DNA of 64,000 bases from Microvirga aerophila (GCF_003332305.1 NZ_QOIO01000006.1:94711-158710), one strand, 5' to 3'. Positions 17,451-27,373 are shown, counted from the first letter of the stretch. Program-made: numbers and translations. Notes: a model not told the origin generated them from the letters alone.

Positions 17451-18458
17451 TCAGATGAGCTTCGCCATGGCCACGGCGGTGTCCGCCATGCGGTTGGAGA
17501 AGCCCCACTCGTTGTCGTACCAGGACATGACGCGCACGAGATTGCCGTCCATTACCTTGGTCTGGTCCATGTGGAAGGTGGACGAGGCCGGGTTGTGGTT
17601 GAAGTCGATGGAGACGTTGGGATCATTCGTGAAGGCCAGAACGCCCTTGAGCTCCTGCTCGGCGGCGCGCTGGATCGCGGAGTTGATCTCGTCCTTCGTG
17701 GTGGCCTTCTTGGCGATGAACTTGAAGTCGATCACCGACACGTTCGGGGTCGGAACGCGGATCGAGACGCCGTCGAGCTTGCCGTTGAGTTCCGGCAGCA
17801 CGAGGCCCACGGCCTTGGCGGCGCCCGTGGAGGTGGGGATCATCGACAAGGCCGCCGCGCGGGCGCGGTAGAGGTCCTTGTGCATCTGGTCCAGGGACGG
17901 CTGATCGTTGGTGTAGGAGTGGATCGTCGTCATGAAGCCTTTCTCGATGCCCACCGCGTCGTTGAGCACCTTCGCGACGGGCGCGAGGCAGTTCGTGGTG
18001 CAGGAGGCGTTCGAGATGACGATGTGTTCCTTGGTGAGCTGGTCGTGATTGACGCCGTAGACAACCGTAAGGTCCGCGCCGTCGGCGGGAGCCGACACGA
18101 TCACGCGCTTGGCGCCGGCGGTCAGGTGCGCCGAGGCCTTCTCCTTTGAGGTGAAGATGCCGGTGCACTCCATGGCGATGTCGACGCCGAGTTCCTTATG
18201 CGGCAGGGTCGCCGGATCCTTGATGGCCGTGACCTTGATCTTCTGCCCATTGACGACGATCGAGTCGCCCTCGACCGTCACCTCGGCCGGGAACCGGCCA
18301 TGGACCGAGTCGTAGCGAAGCAGGTGCGCATTCGTCTCGACCGGGCCGAGATCGTTGATGGCGACGACCTGAATGTCCGTCCGGCCGCTCTCCACGATGG
18401 CGCGCAGGATGTTGCGCCCGATGCGACCGAACCCGTTGATCGCGACCTTCACCGTCAT
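17451..18458 (-). CDS. gap: Glyceraldehyde-3-phosphate dehydrogenase, type I
   Basis: NAD-dependent oxidative phosphorylation of G3P. The 335 residues begin [20 protein letters not shown] (Rossmann fold), and the catalytic cysteine is in [12 protein letters not shown] (C153). [13 protein letters not shown] and the C-terminal [13 protein letters not shown] are the usual family blocks. The ORF is open further upstream, but the ATG at 18458, after an AAGGGAGC site, gives the exact family start. It lies 43 nt after tkt. Confidence 0.96.
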   Translation of the reverse strand: MTVKVAINGFGRIGRNILRAIVESGRTDIQVVAINDLGPVETNAHLLRYDSVHGRFPAEVTVEGDSIVVNGQKIKVTAIKDPATLPHKELGVDIAMECTGIFTSKEKASAHLTAGAKRVIVSAPADGADLTVVYGVNHDQLTKEHIVISNASCTTNCLAPVAKVLNDAVGIEKGFMTTIHSYTNDQPSLDQMHKDLYRARAAALSMIPTSTGAAKAVGLVLPELNGKLDGVSIRVPTPNVSVIDFKFIAKKATTKDEINSAIQRAAEQELKGVLAFTNDPNVSIDFNHNPASSTFHMDQTKVMDGNLVRVMSWYDNEWGFSNRMADTAVAMAKLI

Positions 18459-18501
18459 AGTCTTTGCTCCCTTTTTAGAAGGCTCGAAATCAGTTCGAGC
18501 C

Positions 18502-20505
18502 TCACAGATTATGCGTTCTGAGAACCTTCTCGACGATCGCCTCGGCGGTGATGCCGAAGTGCCGGTAGAGATCCTTATAGGGCGCGCTCGCGCCAAATCC
18601 GGTCATGCCGACGAAGATTCCGTCGGGTCCGATGACCGAATCCCAGCCGAAGCGCACGGCGGCCTCGACCGCGACCTTGACCGGCGCATCGCCGATGATG
18701 CGGGCACGGACGTTCTCGGGCTGAGCCAGGAAGAGGTCGAGCGAGGGCACCGATACAACGCGAACGGCGAAGCTTTGTTCATTCAGAAGCTTCTGGGCCG
18801 CAAGCGCGATCTCCACCTCGCTGCCCGAGGCGAAGATCGTCGCGCGGGCCTTTCCGCCAGCCGGCGAGAGTTCGTAGGCCCCGGTCGCCGACAGATTGTC
18901 GCCTGATGCGTCCTTGCGCACCTGCGGCAGGTTCTGGCGGGTGAGGGCCAGGACGCTCGGTCCGTCCGTGCGCTCGAGGGCGAGTTGCCAGGACTCCGCG
19001 GTCTCCACCGCGTCGGCCGGGCGGAAGACCCGCATCTTCGGCATGGAGCGCAGCGCCGCCAAGTGCTCCACCGGCTGGTGGGTCGGTCCGTCCTCGCCGA
19101 GGCCGATGGAATCGTGGGTCATCACGTAGACCACCGGAATGCCGGCGAGCGCCGCGATGCGCATGGCGGGCCGGGCATAGTCGGTGAAGACCAGGAAGGT
19201 CGCGCCGACGGGCACGAGGCCGCCATGGAGCGCGATGCCGTTCATGGCCGCCGCCATGCCATGCTCGCGGATGCCGTAATGGATGTAGCGGCCGGCGAAG
19301 GAGCCGGGCGAGATGGCGTTGAGGTTCTTGGTCTTGGTGTTGTTGGACGGCGTCAGGTCAGCCGAGCCCAGCACCAGCTCCGGCACCGCCTCGGTGATCA
19401 CCTCCAGGGCGATCTCGCTGGCCTTACGGGTGGCGACTGCCTGCGGCTCGGCGATCAGCCGCTCCTTCAGCTTGGCGACTGCCGCGGCCAGACCCTGCGG
19501 GCGGGTGCCGGAAATGCGGCGCTCGAACTCGGCGCGCTTATCGGCCGGCAAGGTGCTCAACCGGTCGGCCCAAGCCTTGCGCAGATTGTTGCTCTTCCGG
19601 CCGGCTTGCGCCCAGGCGTCCTTGATCTCGCCAGGCACCTCGAAGGGCGCATGGCTCCAGCGGTAGGCGGCCTTCGCGCCCGCCAGCTCTTCGGCACCGA
19701 GCGGCTCGCCGTGGGCCTTCGACGTGCCGGCCTTCTTGGGTGCGCCGTAGCCGATGGTGGTCTTACAGGCGATGAGGGTGGGGCGGTCGGAGTCTTGCGC
19801 CCGGGACAGGGCGTCGGCGAGCGCCTTCGGGTCGTGCCCGTCGACGCGCTCGGCCCGCCAGCCGCAGGCCTCGAAGCGCTTCACCTGATCGACGGAATCG
19901 GAGAGCGACAGGGGGCCGTCGATGGAGATTCCGTTATCGTCGAACAGAACGATGAGGCGGTTGAGCTTCAGGTGGCCCGCAAGCGCGATCGCCTCGTGGC
20001 TGATGCCCTCCATCAGGTCGCCGTCCGAGGCGATCACGTAGGTGCGGTGGTCGACGAGGTCGTCACCATACTCAGCGTTGAGCATGCGCTCGGCGAGCGC
20101 CATGCCGACCGCCGTGGCGATGCCCTGGCCGAGCGGGCCGGTGGTGGTTTCAACGCCCGGCGTCATGAAGTTTTCGGGGTGGCCCGGGGTCTTCGAGTCG
20201 AGCTGGCGGAAGCGCTTGAGCTCCTCGACAGTCATGCCGTCAACGCCTGTCAGGTGCAGGAGCGAGTAGAGCAGCATCGAGCCGTGTCCGGCCGACAGCA
20301 CGAAGCGGTCGCGATCAGGCCATTTCGGGTCGGCGGCGTCGTATTTCAGGAATTGCGTGAAGAGCACGGTCGCCATGTCGGCGGCGCCCATGGGCAAGCC
20401 CGGATGGCCCGATTTGGCCTGCTCCACGGCGTCCATGGCGAGAACGCGAACGGCATTCGCCAGATCGGAATGGGTGACGCGATCGGCGGAGACGGTATCT
20501 GACAC
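18502..20505 (-). CDS. tkt: Transketolase
   Basis: Thiamine-diphosphate enzyme of the pentose phosphate pathway. The 667 residues show [16 protein letters not shown] near the start, the ThDP-binding [13 protein letters not shown] block, [10 protein letters not shown], and the pyrimidine-domain block [24 protein letters not shown]. The start is uncertain: the GTG at 20505 gives the usual distance to the SDLANAVR block, while an ATG at 20547 would add 14 residues. First gene of the tkt-gap-pgk-fba operon. Confidence 0.95.
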   Translation of the reverse strand: MSDTVSADRVTHSDLANAVRVLAMDAVEQAKSGHPGLPMGAADMATVLFTQFLKYDAADPKWPDRDRFVLSAGHGSMLLYSLLHLTGVDGMTVEELKRFRQLDSKTPGHPENFMTPGVETTTGPLGQGIATAVGMALAERMLNAEYGDDLVDHRTYVIASDGDLMEGISHEAIALAGHLKLNRLIVLFDDNGISIDGPLSLSDSVDQVKRFEACGWRAERVDGHDPKALADALSRAQDSDRPTLIACKTTIGYGAPKKAGTSKAHGEPLGAEELAGAKAAYRWSHAPFEVPGEIKDAWAQAGRKSNNLRKAWADRLSTLPADKRAEFERRISGTRPQGLAAAVAKLKERLIAEPQAVATRKASEIALEVITEAVPELVLGSADLTPSNNTKTKNLNAISPGSFAGRYIHYGIREHGMAAAMNGIALHGGLVPVGATFLVFTDYARPAMRIAALAGIPVVYVMTHDSIGLGEDGPTHQPVEHLAALRSMPKMRVFRPADAVETAESWQLALERTDGPSVLALTRQNLPQVRKDASGDNLSATGAYELSPAGGKARATIFASGSEVEIALAAQKLLNEQSFAVRVVSVPSLDLFLAQPENVRARIIGDAPVKVAVEAAVRFGWDSVIGPDGIFVGMTGFGASAPYKDLYRHFGITAEAIVEKVLRTHNL

Positions 20506-20675
20506 GGCTTGATCCACAGGTCTTGCGGGCCTTGGAGGCAGGCCCATCCAAAAAGCCCGGGCTCCTTAACACGCGGGCGGGGCGAGTCAAAGGCATGAAC
20601 CTGCTTAATTCCCAAAGGACCGTTGCCCGTCGATATCGACGGGCCTAGTGTCTTTGCCGATTCCCGGATGATCCC

Positions 20676-20969
20676 ATGACCTCCACTCTCGACGACGCGT
20701 TGAAACGGCTTGAGATGGCCGTCGGCCTGCTGGAGGCCTCGGTCTCGCGCAGGCTCGAGGCCGAGAACCGGCGCGGGGACCTGGAAACCGAGCTTCAGCT
20801 CATGCAGGACGACCGGGCCCGTCTCGCCGTGGAGCTGGACAGCGCCTTGACCCGCCTTCATCGGTTCGAGGCCGCCACCGACGACGTGAGCAGGCGCGTC
20901 CGCCAGGCGATCGGAGCCGTGCAGAGCGTGCTCGTCCAGGCCGGACAGCTCGAGCCGGAGGAGGGCTGA
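20676..20969 (+). CDS. DUF4164 family coiled-coil protein
   Basis: A 97-residue helical protein, MTSTLDDALKRLEMAVGLLE..., matching DUF4164, which is regularly found directly upstream of zapA in Rhizobiales. It is predicted to be one coiled coil. Its stop and the zapA ATG are 1 nt apart, so it is translationally coupled to the cell-division gene. Function is unknown; the location suggests a divisome-related role. Confidence 0.85.
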   Translation: MTSTLDDALKRLEMAVGLLEASVSRRLEAENRRGDLETELQLMQDDRARLAVELDSALTRLHRFEAATDDVSRRVRQAIGAVQSVLVQAGQLEPEEG

Positions 20970-20970
20970 G

Positions 20971-21345
20971 ATGTCTCAGGTGACCGTGGAGATCGCCGGA
21001 AAAACCTACAGAATGGCCTGCGCCGACGGTGAGGAGCGGCACCTGGAAGGGCTGGCGGCTTTGTTCGACTCCAAGATCTCCGAGATGCGGGCAGCCTTCG
21101 GTGAAATTGGCGACATGCGCCTCCACGTGATGGCCGCCATCACGCTCGCGGACGAAATGCACGACATGAAACGGCGGATCGCGGCCCTGGAGGCGGAACT
21201 CGCGGAGTCGCGTGGCTTCGAATCGTCGGGAGACGAGCGCACGCAGCGGATCGAAGCGAAGTTCGCGGAAGGCATCCAGAAGACCGCGGAACGGATCGAG
21301 CGGTTGGCCAGAAGCCTGAACGCGCCAGGGCAAGGGCAGGGCTGA
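20971..21345 (+). CDS. zapA: Cell division protein ZapA
   Basis: Binds FtsZ and bundles protofilaments at the division ring. The 124 residues begin MSQVTVEIAGKTYRMACADGEERHLEGLAALFDSK-like ZapA sequence, followed by the central MRLHVMAAITLADEMHDMK block and a C-terminal coiled coil. It follows the DUF4164 gene with a 1-nt gap and precedes the GNAT and 6S RNA loci. Confidence 0.93.
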   Translation: MSQVTVEIAGKTYRMACADGEERHLEGLAALFDSKISEMRAAFGEIGDMRLHVMAAITLADEMHDMKRRIAALEAELAESRGFESSGDERTQRIEAKFAEGIQKTAERIERLARSLNAPGQGQG

Positions 21346-21357
21346 GGCCGGCCCGCC

Positions 21358-22128
21358 ATGGAGCACGCCCAACGAGCCCGCCTGACCCGAAGCGTTGAGG
21401 AGGCCTGCCTCAACGGCTGGCCTGCCTTGCGCGAGGCCGTGTTCGACGGTTGGCTGCTGCGCTTTGCCGACGGGTATACCCGTCGGGCGAATTCGGTGCA
21501 CCTGCTGTCGTCCGGAACCTGCGACCCGCACGAGAAGATCCGCTCCTGTGAGACGGCGTATTCCGCCCAGGGGCTGCCAACGATCTTTTGCGTCTCTTCG
21601 ATGATGCAATCCACCATTGGCCCGGCGCTGGACGGGAGAGGCTATGGCCCGCCTGAAGATGAAACCCGGGTCCTCTACAGGAGTTTTGCCGATGGACTTC
21701 CGTCGATAGGCGAGGTCGAACTCACGGAGCGCCTGCCCGGCGCGGAATGGCTCCGGACCATTGCCCGGTTGCAGGGACAAAGAGCCGACGCGCAGGAGAT
21801 CCATCGGCGGATCTTGGAAAGCCTCGCAGTGCCTGCGGTGTTCGCTGCCATTCCGGTGGCCCCGGGACGCCTCGGCGCCGTGGCCTTCGGGGCCGTTCAC
21901 GATCGCATCGTCTGCGTGAATTCGGTCGCGACCGACCCCGACTTTCGGCGGCAGGGACACGCCCAAAGAGTGATCTCGGCCATTCTGGCATGGGCGCAGG
22001 ACCGGTGCGGGGCGAAGGGGGCCTGCGTGCCGGTGGTGGCCGGCAATGCCCCGGCCGTCGCCCTCTATGAAGGCCTGGGGTTTGGAACCGAGGCCTACCG
22101 GTATCACTACCGCCGTCATGCTCTGTAG
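21358..22128 (+). CDS. GNAT family N-acetyltransferase
   Basis: A 256-residue protein whose C-terminal 90 residues form a GNAT domain: VNSVATDPDFRRQGHAQRVISAIL holds the acetyl-CoA P-loop (R-R-Q-G-H-A), and NAPAVALYEGLGFGTEAYRYHY the family end. The N-terminal 150 residues (EEACLNGWPALREAVFDGWLLR...) are a known GNAT-associated extension. Substrate unknown. It sits 12 nt after zapA and separates it from the 6S RNA. Confidence 0.88.
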   Translation: MEHAQRARLTRSVEEACLNGWPALREAVFDGWLLRFADGYTRRANSVHLLSSGTCDPHEKIRSCETAYSAQGLPTIFCVSSMMQSTIGPALDGRGYGPPEDETRVLYRSFADGLPSIGEVELTERLPGAEWLRTIARLQGQRADAQEIHRRILESLAVPAVFAAIPVAPGRLGAVAFGAVHDRIVCVNSVATDPDFRRQGHAQRVISAILAWAQDRCGAKGACVPVVAGNAPAVALYEGLGFGTEAYRYHYRRHAL

Positions 22129-22148
22129 GCGGCAATTTTAAAAGCTGG

Positions 22149-22339
22149 CGTCGGTCGATTTCCCTCTTTCCCCGGACCCCTATCGTCCCTACATAAGGAA
22201 GGCGGGGCTGCGGGGCGCGTCAGGAGTTCATTCCCCGGGGCCTTAACGATCCTATGGGAGCTGTCCCTGACCCGGTCCCTGGACCGGGATACACGGCGCC
22301 CACCTACTTATGTAGGTTCCCGGGATCGCTTCTCCGACG
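22149..22339 (+). ncRNA. ssrS: 6S RNA (RNA polymerase regulator)
   Basis: The locus lies between zapA (with one inserted gene) and the 5-formyltetrahydrofolate cyclo-ligase gene, the classical place of ssrS. The sequence folds into one long hairpin: closing stem CGTCGG/CCGACG (22149-22154 with 22334-22339), CCCGG/CCGGG (22171-22175 with 22320-22324), a perfect 10-bp arm pair CCTACATAAG/CTTATGTAGG (22188-22197 with 22307-22316), and an apical stem CCCGGTCC/GGACCGGG (22271-22288). A large asymmetric internal loop is left, as in 6S. Exact ends are inferred from the stem. Confidence 0.72.
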
Positions 22340-22360
22340 GCTTTTGTGGCTCCGCACTCT

Positions 22361-22936
22361 ATGACTTCTCTGCCCGCTCCCGAGTATAAAGACCAGCTTC
22401 GCGCCGAGGGCTTCACCCGCCGCGACGGCCTCGACAAGGCGTTCCGAAAAAAAGCCGCGCAACGTATCGCCGAGCAGGTTCTGTCTCTTCCCGATCTTCG
22501 TGAATTGACCCCGGTCGGCTCCTATTGGCCGATCCGCAGCGAGGTCGACACGCGCCCGCTCATGGAGGCGCTGCTCGCCCGTGGGCAGGACGTCGCCCTC
22601 TCGCAAATCCTCCACCCCCATTTGAGCTTCCGCCTCTGGCAGCCCGGCGACGTGCTGGTGAAAGGCGGCTTCGGCGTGCGCGAGCCCGGGCCAGACGCGC
22701 CCGAGTGCTTTCCCGTGGCGCTCCTCGTGCCCCTGGTGGCCTTCGACCGTTCCGGCGGGCGCATCGGCTACGGCAAGGGGCATTTCGACCGGGCCATCGC
22801 GGCGCTCGAAGACAAGCACCCGGTCTTGACCATCGGCTTGGCTTATGCGGTTCAGGAGATCGAACGAGTTCCGGTGGAGCCCCACGACCGGCGGCTTGAC
22901 GTGGTCGTCACCGAAGCCGAGCTCATTCGGACCTGA
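22361..22936 (+). CDS. 5-formyltetrahydrofolate cyclo-ligase
   Basis: Converts 5-formyl-THF to 5,10-methenyl-THF using ATP (YgfA/FAU1 family). The 191 residues carry ATP- and folate-binding features: SYWPIRSEVDTRPLM, and the glycine-rich VAFDRSGGRIGYGKGHFDR near residues 125-145. A GTG at 22346 is an in-frame alternative start. It directly follows the 6S RNA locus, the conserved ssrS-fau arrangement. Confidence 0.92.
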   Translation: MTSLPAPEYKDQLRAEGFTRRDGLDKAFRKKAAQRIAEQVLSLPDLRELTPVGSYWPIRSEVDTRPLMEALLARGQDVALSQILHPHLSFRLWQPGDVLVKGGFGVREPGPDAPECFPVALLVPLVAFDRSGGRIGYGKGHFDRAIAALEDKHPVLTIGLAYAVQEIERVPVEPHDRRLDVVVTEAELIRT

Positions 22937-22953
22937 GTTTGTAAGGAATTTCC

Positions 22954-23775
22954 ATGCGTCTTCTGTTCCTTGGCGATGTGGTCGGGCGGGCCGGCCGCAA
23001 TGTGGTGGTCGAGCGCCTGCCTCATCTGCGCGACCGCTGGCGGCTCGACTGCGTGGTCATCAACGGAGAGAATTCGGCGGGTGGGTTCGGCATTACCGAG
23101 GCCATCTGCGACGATCTCATCAACGCGGGCGCCGATGCGGTGACCCTCGGGAATCACAGCTGGGATCAGCGCGAGACCCTGGTGTTCATCGAGCGCCAGT
23201 CGAGGCTCCTGCGTCCCGTGAACTACCCGCCTGGAACGCCTGGCCGTGGCGCCAACCTCATCGACACGCGCGGGGGCCACCGGGTCCTGGTCGTGAACGT
23301 CATGGGTCGCCTCTATATGGATGCCCTGGACGATCCTTTTGCCGCCGCCGACCGGGAGCTCGACGCCTGTCCCCTGGGTCAGGTGGCTGACGCGATCATC
23401 GTGGACGTTCATGCGGAGGCGACCAGCGAGAAGGAGGCCATGGGCCACCATCTCGACGGGCGGGCGAGCCTGGTGGTGGGCACCCACACCCATGTGCCGA
23501 CCGCCGATCACCGGGTCCTGCCGGGCGGCACGGCCTATATGTCGGATGCGGGCATGTGCGGCGACTACGATTCGATTCTCGGCATGCAGAAGGAGGAGCC
23601 GATCCGCCGCTTCCTCCAGAAGACGCCCGGGTCCCGCCTGGAGCCGGCGCTCGGCGAGGGCACCCTGTCGGGCATCGCGGTCGAGACCGACGACCATACC
23701 GGCCTCGCAACCAGGGTCTCGGCCCTGCGGCTCGGGCCTCATCTCGAGGAAACCTGGCCCCGGTTCTGGGATTGA
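22954..23775 (+). CDS. TIGR00282/YmdB family metallophosphoesterase
   Basis: A 273-residue binuclear-metal phosphoesterase. Motifs are MRLLFLGDVVGRAGR (GDxxG), VVINGENSAGGFGIT, TLGNHSWDQRE (GNH), VDVHAEATSEK and VGTHTHVPTADHR (GTHTHV). The family includes YmdB, a cyclic-nucleotide phosphodiesterase; the substrate here is unproven. An AAGGAATTTCC site precedes the ATG, and it follows the 5-FCL gene by 17 nt, suggesting co-transcription. Confidence 0.9.
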   Translation: MRLLFLGDVVGRAGRNVVVERLPHLRDRWRLDCVVINGENSAGGFGITEAICDDLINAGADAVTLGNHSWDQRETLVFIERQSRLLRPVNYPPGTPGRGANLIDTRGGHRVLVVNVMGRLYMDALDDPFAAADRELDACPLGQVADAIIVDVHAEATSEKEAMGHHLDGRASLVVGTHTHVPTADHRVLPGGTAYMSDAGMCGDYDSILGMQKEEPIRRFLQKTPGSRLEPALGEGTLSGIAVETDDHTGLATRVSALRLGPHLEETWPRFWD

Positions 23776-23848
23776 GGGTCTGGGACTTCCGCACAAGTAC
23801 CTTGGCCTGAGCGAAAACATCCCCATCTGTGCTCAAACGGAGGATCAG

Positions 23849-24520
23849 GTGGACGCCGAAATCAAGAGAAGGCCCTATCGCGAGGTGGGCGCCACGGTAC
23901 CCGAGGTGCTCGAGCACAAGAGCGCGTCGGCTGTCCTGCGCGCGGTCATCAACAACGCCAAGGGCGAAGCGATCTCCATCGGAGACATCATCGAGGCCTT
24001 CGGCGAGCGCGCCTTCGGATTCGTCCTGATCCTGTTCAGCCTGCCCAACTGCGTGCCGGCGCCGCCGGGCATCGCGGGCATCGTCGGGACGCCGGTCCTG
24101 ATTTTCGGCGTTCAGATGATGCTCGGCCACAAGCACCCCTGGCTCCCGGGGTTCATCCGCCGCCGCACCATCTCGACCGCGAAGTTCAAGCGCCTCATCG
24201 ACATCGCCGAGCCCAAGCTCCAATGGCTCGAGAGCTGGTGCAAACCGAGGCTGACCCAGCTCTTCAGCGCGTTCGGCGACCGCGTCGTCGGGCTTTTTGC
24301 CTTCCTGGCGGCCCTCTCGGTCCTGATCCCGTTTCCCGGCACCAACTTCCCACCGTCCATCGCCCTCGTGATCGTGTCCATCGCCGTGATGGAGGAGGAT
24401 GGCTATCTCCTGGTCCTGGGGTATCTCATCGGCCTGGCGGGCCTCGCCTATACGGTCACGATCCTCGGGGCGTCCTATCACCTGATCCAAGCGGCGATGA
24501 CGAGCTGGTTCGGCTTCTAG
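23849..24520 (+). CDS. ExoD-family exopolysaccharide synthesis membrane protein
   Basis: A 223-residue ExoD-type protein with a cytoplasmic N-terminus and about four hydrophobic segments (FGFVLILFSLPNCVPAPPGIAGI, VVGLFAFLAALSVLIPFPGT, PPSIALVIVSIAVMEEDGYL, LIGLAGLAYTVTIL). Sinorhizobium ExoD is needed for exopolysaccharide production and nodule invasion. The long upstream open frame is a shadow of the preceding gene; the GTG at 23849 has a CGGAGGATCAG site 6 nt before it. Confidence 0.85.
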   Translation: MDAEIKRRPYREVGATVPEVLEHKSASAVLRAVINNAKGEAISIGDIIEAFGERAFGFVLILFSLPNCVPAPPGIAGIVGTPVLIFGVQMMLGHKHPWLPGFIRRRTISTAKFKRLIDIAEPKLQWLESWCKPRLTQLFSAFGDRVVGLFAFLAALSVLIPFPGTNFPPSIALVIVSIAVMEEDGYLLVLGYLIGLAGLAYTVTILGASYHLIQAAMTSWFGF

Positions 24521-24794
24521 GCTGGATCTCTCATAGGTCTGGGCGTCGGCGCGACGTTCGGCAGAGATGTCCCCTTGCCGGAAGAGCATGGGGGCTTGGC
24601 CTCGGGCGCAACAGCGTTTTATAAGCCCCGGAAGCATCTTCAGGCGCGGCGCACGCCCGTTCGCCCCTGGAAAGTGCAGAAACGAAATCAGGAGTGATAT
24701 CCTCTGCCGGAGGTGTATTGCTCTACCATCAACATCCGTGGCCTGACGGGCTCTTGACCATCAAGACGCTCTCGGCCGCGATCGCGGAGGCCCC

Positions 24795-25541
24795 ATGGCC
24801 GGACATTCACAATTCAAGAATATCATGCACCGCAAGGGCAAGGTGGACGCGGTCCGCTCCAAGGTGTTTTCCAAGCTCGCCCGCGAAATCACCGTGGCGG
24901 CCAAGATGGGTATGCCCGACCCCAACATGAACCCGCGCCTGCGCGCCGCCATTCTGGCGGCCCGGGCCGAGAACATGCCCAAGGACAACATCCAGCGCGC
25001 CATCAACAAGGCGTCGGGCGGCGACAGCGAGAACTACGAGGAGATCCGCTACGAGGGCTACGGTCCCGGCGGCGTTGCCCTCATCATCGAGGCCATGACC
25101 GACAACCGCAACCGCACGGCCTCGGACATCCGCTCCTACTTCACCAAGAGCGGCGGTAACCTGGCCGAGACCGGCGCGGTCTCGTTCATGTTCGACCGGG
25201 TCGGCTTCATCGAGTTCGGGCCCGAGGCCGCCAGCGCCGACGATATGCTGGAGGCCGCCATCGAGGCGGGCGCGGACGACGTGGTGTCGAGCGAGAACGG
25301 CCACGAGGTCTATTGCGAGCAGACCTCCCTCAACGAGGTCACTAAGGCGCTTGAGGAAAAGTTCGGCGAGCCGAAGGCCTCCAAGCTCGTCTGGAAGCCT
25401 CAGACCCCAGTGGCTGTCGACGACGAGACGGGCGAGAAGCTCATGCGCCTCATGGAGACCCTGGAAGAGCACGACGACGTGCAGAACGTCTACGGCAACT
25501 TCGAACTCTCCGACGCCCTCATGCAGAAGATGGCCGGGTGA
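24795..25541 (+). CDS. YebC/PmpR family DNA-binding/translation regulatory protein
   Basis: A 248-residue YebC-family protein beginning [20 protein letters not shown], with the family blocks [34 protein letters not shown], the acidic metal-like [21 protein letters not shown] and FDRVGFIEF. Family members act as transcription regulators or resolve ribosome stalling; which applies here cannot be seen. It lies directly upstream of ruvC, the standard position. Confidence 0.93.
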   Translation: MAGHSQFKNIMHRKGKVDAVRSKVFSKLAREITVAAKMGMPDPNMNPRLRAAILAARAENMPKDNIQRAINKASGGDSENYEEIRYEGYGPGGVALIIEAMTDNRNRTASDIRSYFTKSGGNLAETGAVSFMFDRVGFIEFGPEAASADDMLEAAIEAGADDVVSSENGHEVYCEQTSLNEVTKALEEKFGEPKASKLVWKPQTPVAVDDETGEKLMRLMETLEEHDDVQNVYGNFELSDALMQKMAG

Positions 25542-25549
25542 TATAGCAT

Positions 25550-25634
25550 CGTCGTGGCCGGACTTGATCCGGCCATCCACGCCTTTGCGCGGTTGGAAGA
25601 CGTGGATACCCGGGACAAGCCCGGGCATGACGGT
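25550..25634. repeat. REP-like intergenic palindromic element
   Basis: Two adjacent inverted repeats between yebC and ruvC: GGCCGGACTTGATCCGGCC, and CCCGGGACAAGCCCGGG followed by CATGACGG. The CCCGGGCATGACGG tail is the typical edge of Rhizobiales REP-like elements; related copies lie at 26172-26272, 50366-50464 and 52961-53000. Confidence 0.65.
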
Positions 25635-25646
25635 GGAGATTGATCA

Positions 25647-26150
25647 GTGACTGAACGCATCCGCATCCTCGGCCTCGATCCCGGCCTGCGCAACACCGGC
25701 TGGGGCGTCATCACGATCGAGGGGACGAAGCTCTCCTTCGTGGCTTGCGGCGTGGTCACGTCGGACGGCGACTTGGCGCTTGCGCTTCGCCTCAAGCAGC
25801 TCCACGACCGGTTGACGGATGTGGTCGGCACCTGGACCCCCGACGAGGTCGCCGTGGAGGAGACCTTCGTCAACAAGGACGCCCAGGCGACCCTGAAGCT
25901 GGGACAGGCCCGCGCCATGTCCCTGCTGGTTCCGGCCCTTCACGGTCTGCCGGTGGCGGAATACGGCGCCAATCAGGTGAAGAAGACCGTGGTAGGCGTC
26001 GGCCACGCCGAGAAGGACCAGGTCCAGGCCATGGTGAAAATCCTGCTGCCCAAGGCCGACTTCAAGAAGGCCGACGCCGCAGACGCGCTCGCCATCGCCA
26101 TCGCCCACGCGCACCACCGCAAGGCCAGGGCTTTGGCGGCGAGCCTATAG
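25647..26150 (+). CDS. ruvC: Crossover junction endodeoxyribonuclease RuvC
   Basis: Resolves Holliday junctions. The 167 residues contain the catalytic acidic residues of the RNase-H-like fold: [13 protein letters not shown] (D11), [10 protein letters not shown] (glutamate near residue 70), and the C-terminal [15 protein letters not shown] pair. GTG start at 25647. It is in the usual ruvC-ruvA-ruvB order, with REP-like sequence on both sides. Confidence 0.95.
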   Translation: MTERIRILGLDPGLRNTGWGVITIEGTKLSFVACGVVTSDGDLALALRLKQLHDRLTDVVGTWTPDEVAVEETFVNKDAQATLKLGQARAMSLLVPALHGLPVAEYGANQVKKTVVGVGHAEKDQVQAMVKILLPKADFKKADAADALAIAIAHAHHRKARALAASL

Positions 26151-26171
26151 GGTGTTACAACGCAACAGCAG

Positions 26172-26272
26172 CCGTCATCCCGGACGCCGCAGGCGATCCG
26201 GGATCGTACGCAGGACAAGGCACCATTCTCGTTGAACGATCTCGGGCTCTGCTTCGCAGCCCCGGGACGACC
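26172..26272. repeat. REP-like palindromic element between ruvC and ruvA
   Basis: Begins CGTCATCCCGGACGCCGCAG and ends CTTCGCAGCCCCGGGACGAC: outer arms CGTCATCCCGG and CCGGGACGA are inverted, with an inner GCCGCAGGCGATCCGG unit. It is the same family as the element at 50366-50464. The ruvA ribosome site lies just beyond its right end. Confidence 0.65.
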
Positions 26273-26282
26273 GGAGACTCAA

Positions 26283-26900
26283 TTGATCGGCAAACTCAAA
26301 GGCGTGGTGGATTCTTACGGCGACGACTTCGTCATACTCGACGTCCAGGGCGTCGGCTACGTGGTCCATTGCTCCTCCCGCACCCTCCAGAACCTGCCTC
26401 AGACCGGCGAGGCGGCGGTTCTGTCCATCGAGACCCATGTGCGTGAGGACATGATCCGCCTGTTCGGCTTCCGGTCGGATGCGGAGCGCGAATGGTTCCG
26501 CCTGCTGCAATCCGTTCAGGGCGTGGGCGCCAAGGTGGCGCTCGGCATCCTGTCCGTCCTCGATCCCGGAGCTCTCGCCACCGCCATCGCCACCGGCGAC
26601 AAGGCCTCCGTGGCGCGCGGCCCCGGCGTCGGCCCCAAACTCGCCCAGCGCATCGTGTCCGAGCTCAAGGATAAGGCTCCGGCCTTCTCCAGCGTCGACC
26701 CAGCCCTCATCCGCCTGTCCGGTTCCATCGAGGATCGCAGTGCCCCCGTACCCGTCTCGGACGCCATCTCGGCTCTGGTCAACCTCGGCTATCCCCAGAT
26801 CCAGGCCTCCGCGGCAGTCGCCGCCGCCCTGAAGCAGGCGGGTGAGGAGGCCGAGGCCAAGACACTCATTCGGCTTGGTTTGCGAGAGCTCGCGAGATAA
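26283..26900 (+). CDS. ruvA: Holliday junction branch migration protein RuvA
   Basis: Tetrameric junction-binding partner of RuvB. The 205 residues start [33 protein letters not shown] (OB-fold domain). The helix-hairpin-helix segments follow ([17 protein letters not shown] and [21 protein letters not shown]), with a C-terminal RuvB-binding domain ([23 protein letters not shown]). The start is a TTG with a GGAG site; the frame is open upstream to 26232, but the family length fits 26283. Confidence 0.95.
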   Translation: MIGKLKGVVDSYGDDFVILDVQGVGYVVHCSSRTLQNLPQTGEAAVLSIETHVREDMIRLFGFRSDAEREWFRLLQSVQGVGAKVALGILSVLDPGALATAIATGDKASVARGPGVGPKLAQRIVSELKDKAPAFSSVDPALIRLSGSIEDRSAPVPVSDAISALVNLGYPQIQASAAVAAALKQAGEEAEAKTLIRLGLRELAR

Positions 26901-26923
26901 CATTACACTCATGGAGGTTTTCC

Positions 26924-27373
26924 ATGAGAAGATTTGTTCTTCGGTTCGTTCTCCTCGCCCCTCTGCTGCTTTGGCTCTCGGCAACAGTAGCATTGGTTGC
27001 AACAGCTCCGATTTGGCTAAGTTTCCCAACCTGTTGCGTCATTGACGATGCAGCCATGCTCGGATGGCTATATATGCTTCCAAAGCTGTATGTTGTCGCG
27101 GCATTCCCAGCAGCGTTCGTGGCGTCCCTGTTGTTCAAGCTATATGCTTGGCACGATGAATTCGAACCTATAGCAATGTTCATAAGCTTGCTGGTGGCTT
27201 TGATAGGATTCTTTATTTGTATAGTGGCCATGGACGTGAAATTTAAGTTTTACGAGAGCATCTTTGACGCAACTTCTCTTGTGTTTTCCTGTGCCATATT
27301 TGGGATTTTGTTTGTTTCAACCGCACTTTCTGCGCTCATGGCGCGACGGTTGTCGCGAAAGTCCATCAGCTAG
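26924..27373 (+). CDS. Orphan four-helix membrane protein between ruvA and ruvB
   Basis: A 149-residue hydrophobic protein with about four transmembrane segments (about 5-30, 52-72, 85-108 and 122-140) and a short basic tail (ARRLSRKSIS). Four cysteines (36, 37, about 104 and about 123) lie in or near membrane segments. Its DNA is clearly AT-richer than its neighbours and its codon use differs. A GGAGG site lies 7 nt before the ATG. It breaks the ruvA-ruvB pair. No family recognised; it looks like a horizontally acquired gene. Confidence 0.65.
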   Translation: MRRFVLRFVLLAPLLLWLSATVALVATAPIWLSFPTCCVIDDAAMLGWLYMLPKLYVVAAFPAAFVASLLFKLYAWHDEFEPIAMFISLLVALIGFFICIVAMDVKFKFYESIFDATSLVFSCAIFGILFVSTALSALMARRLSRKSIS

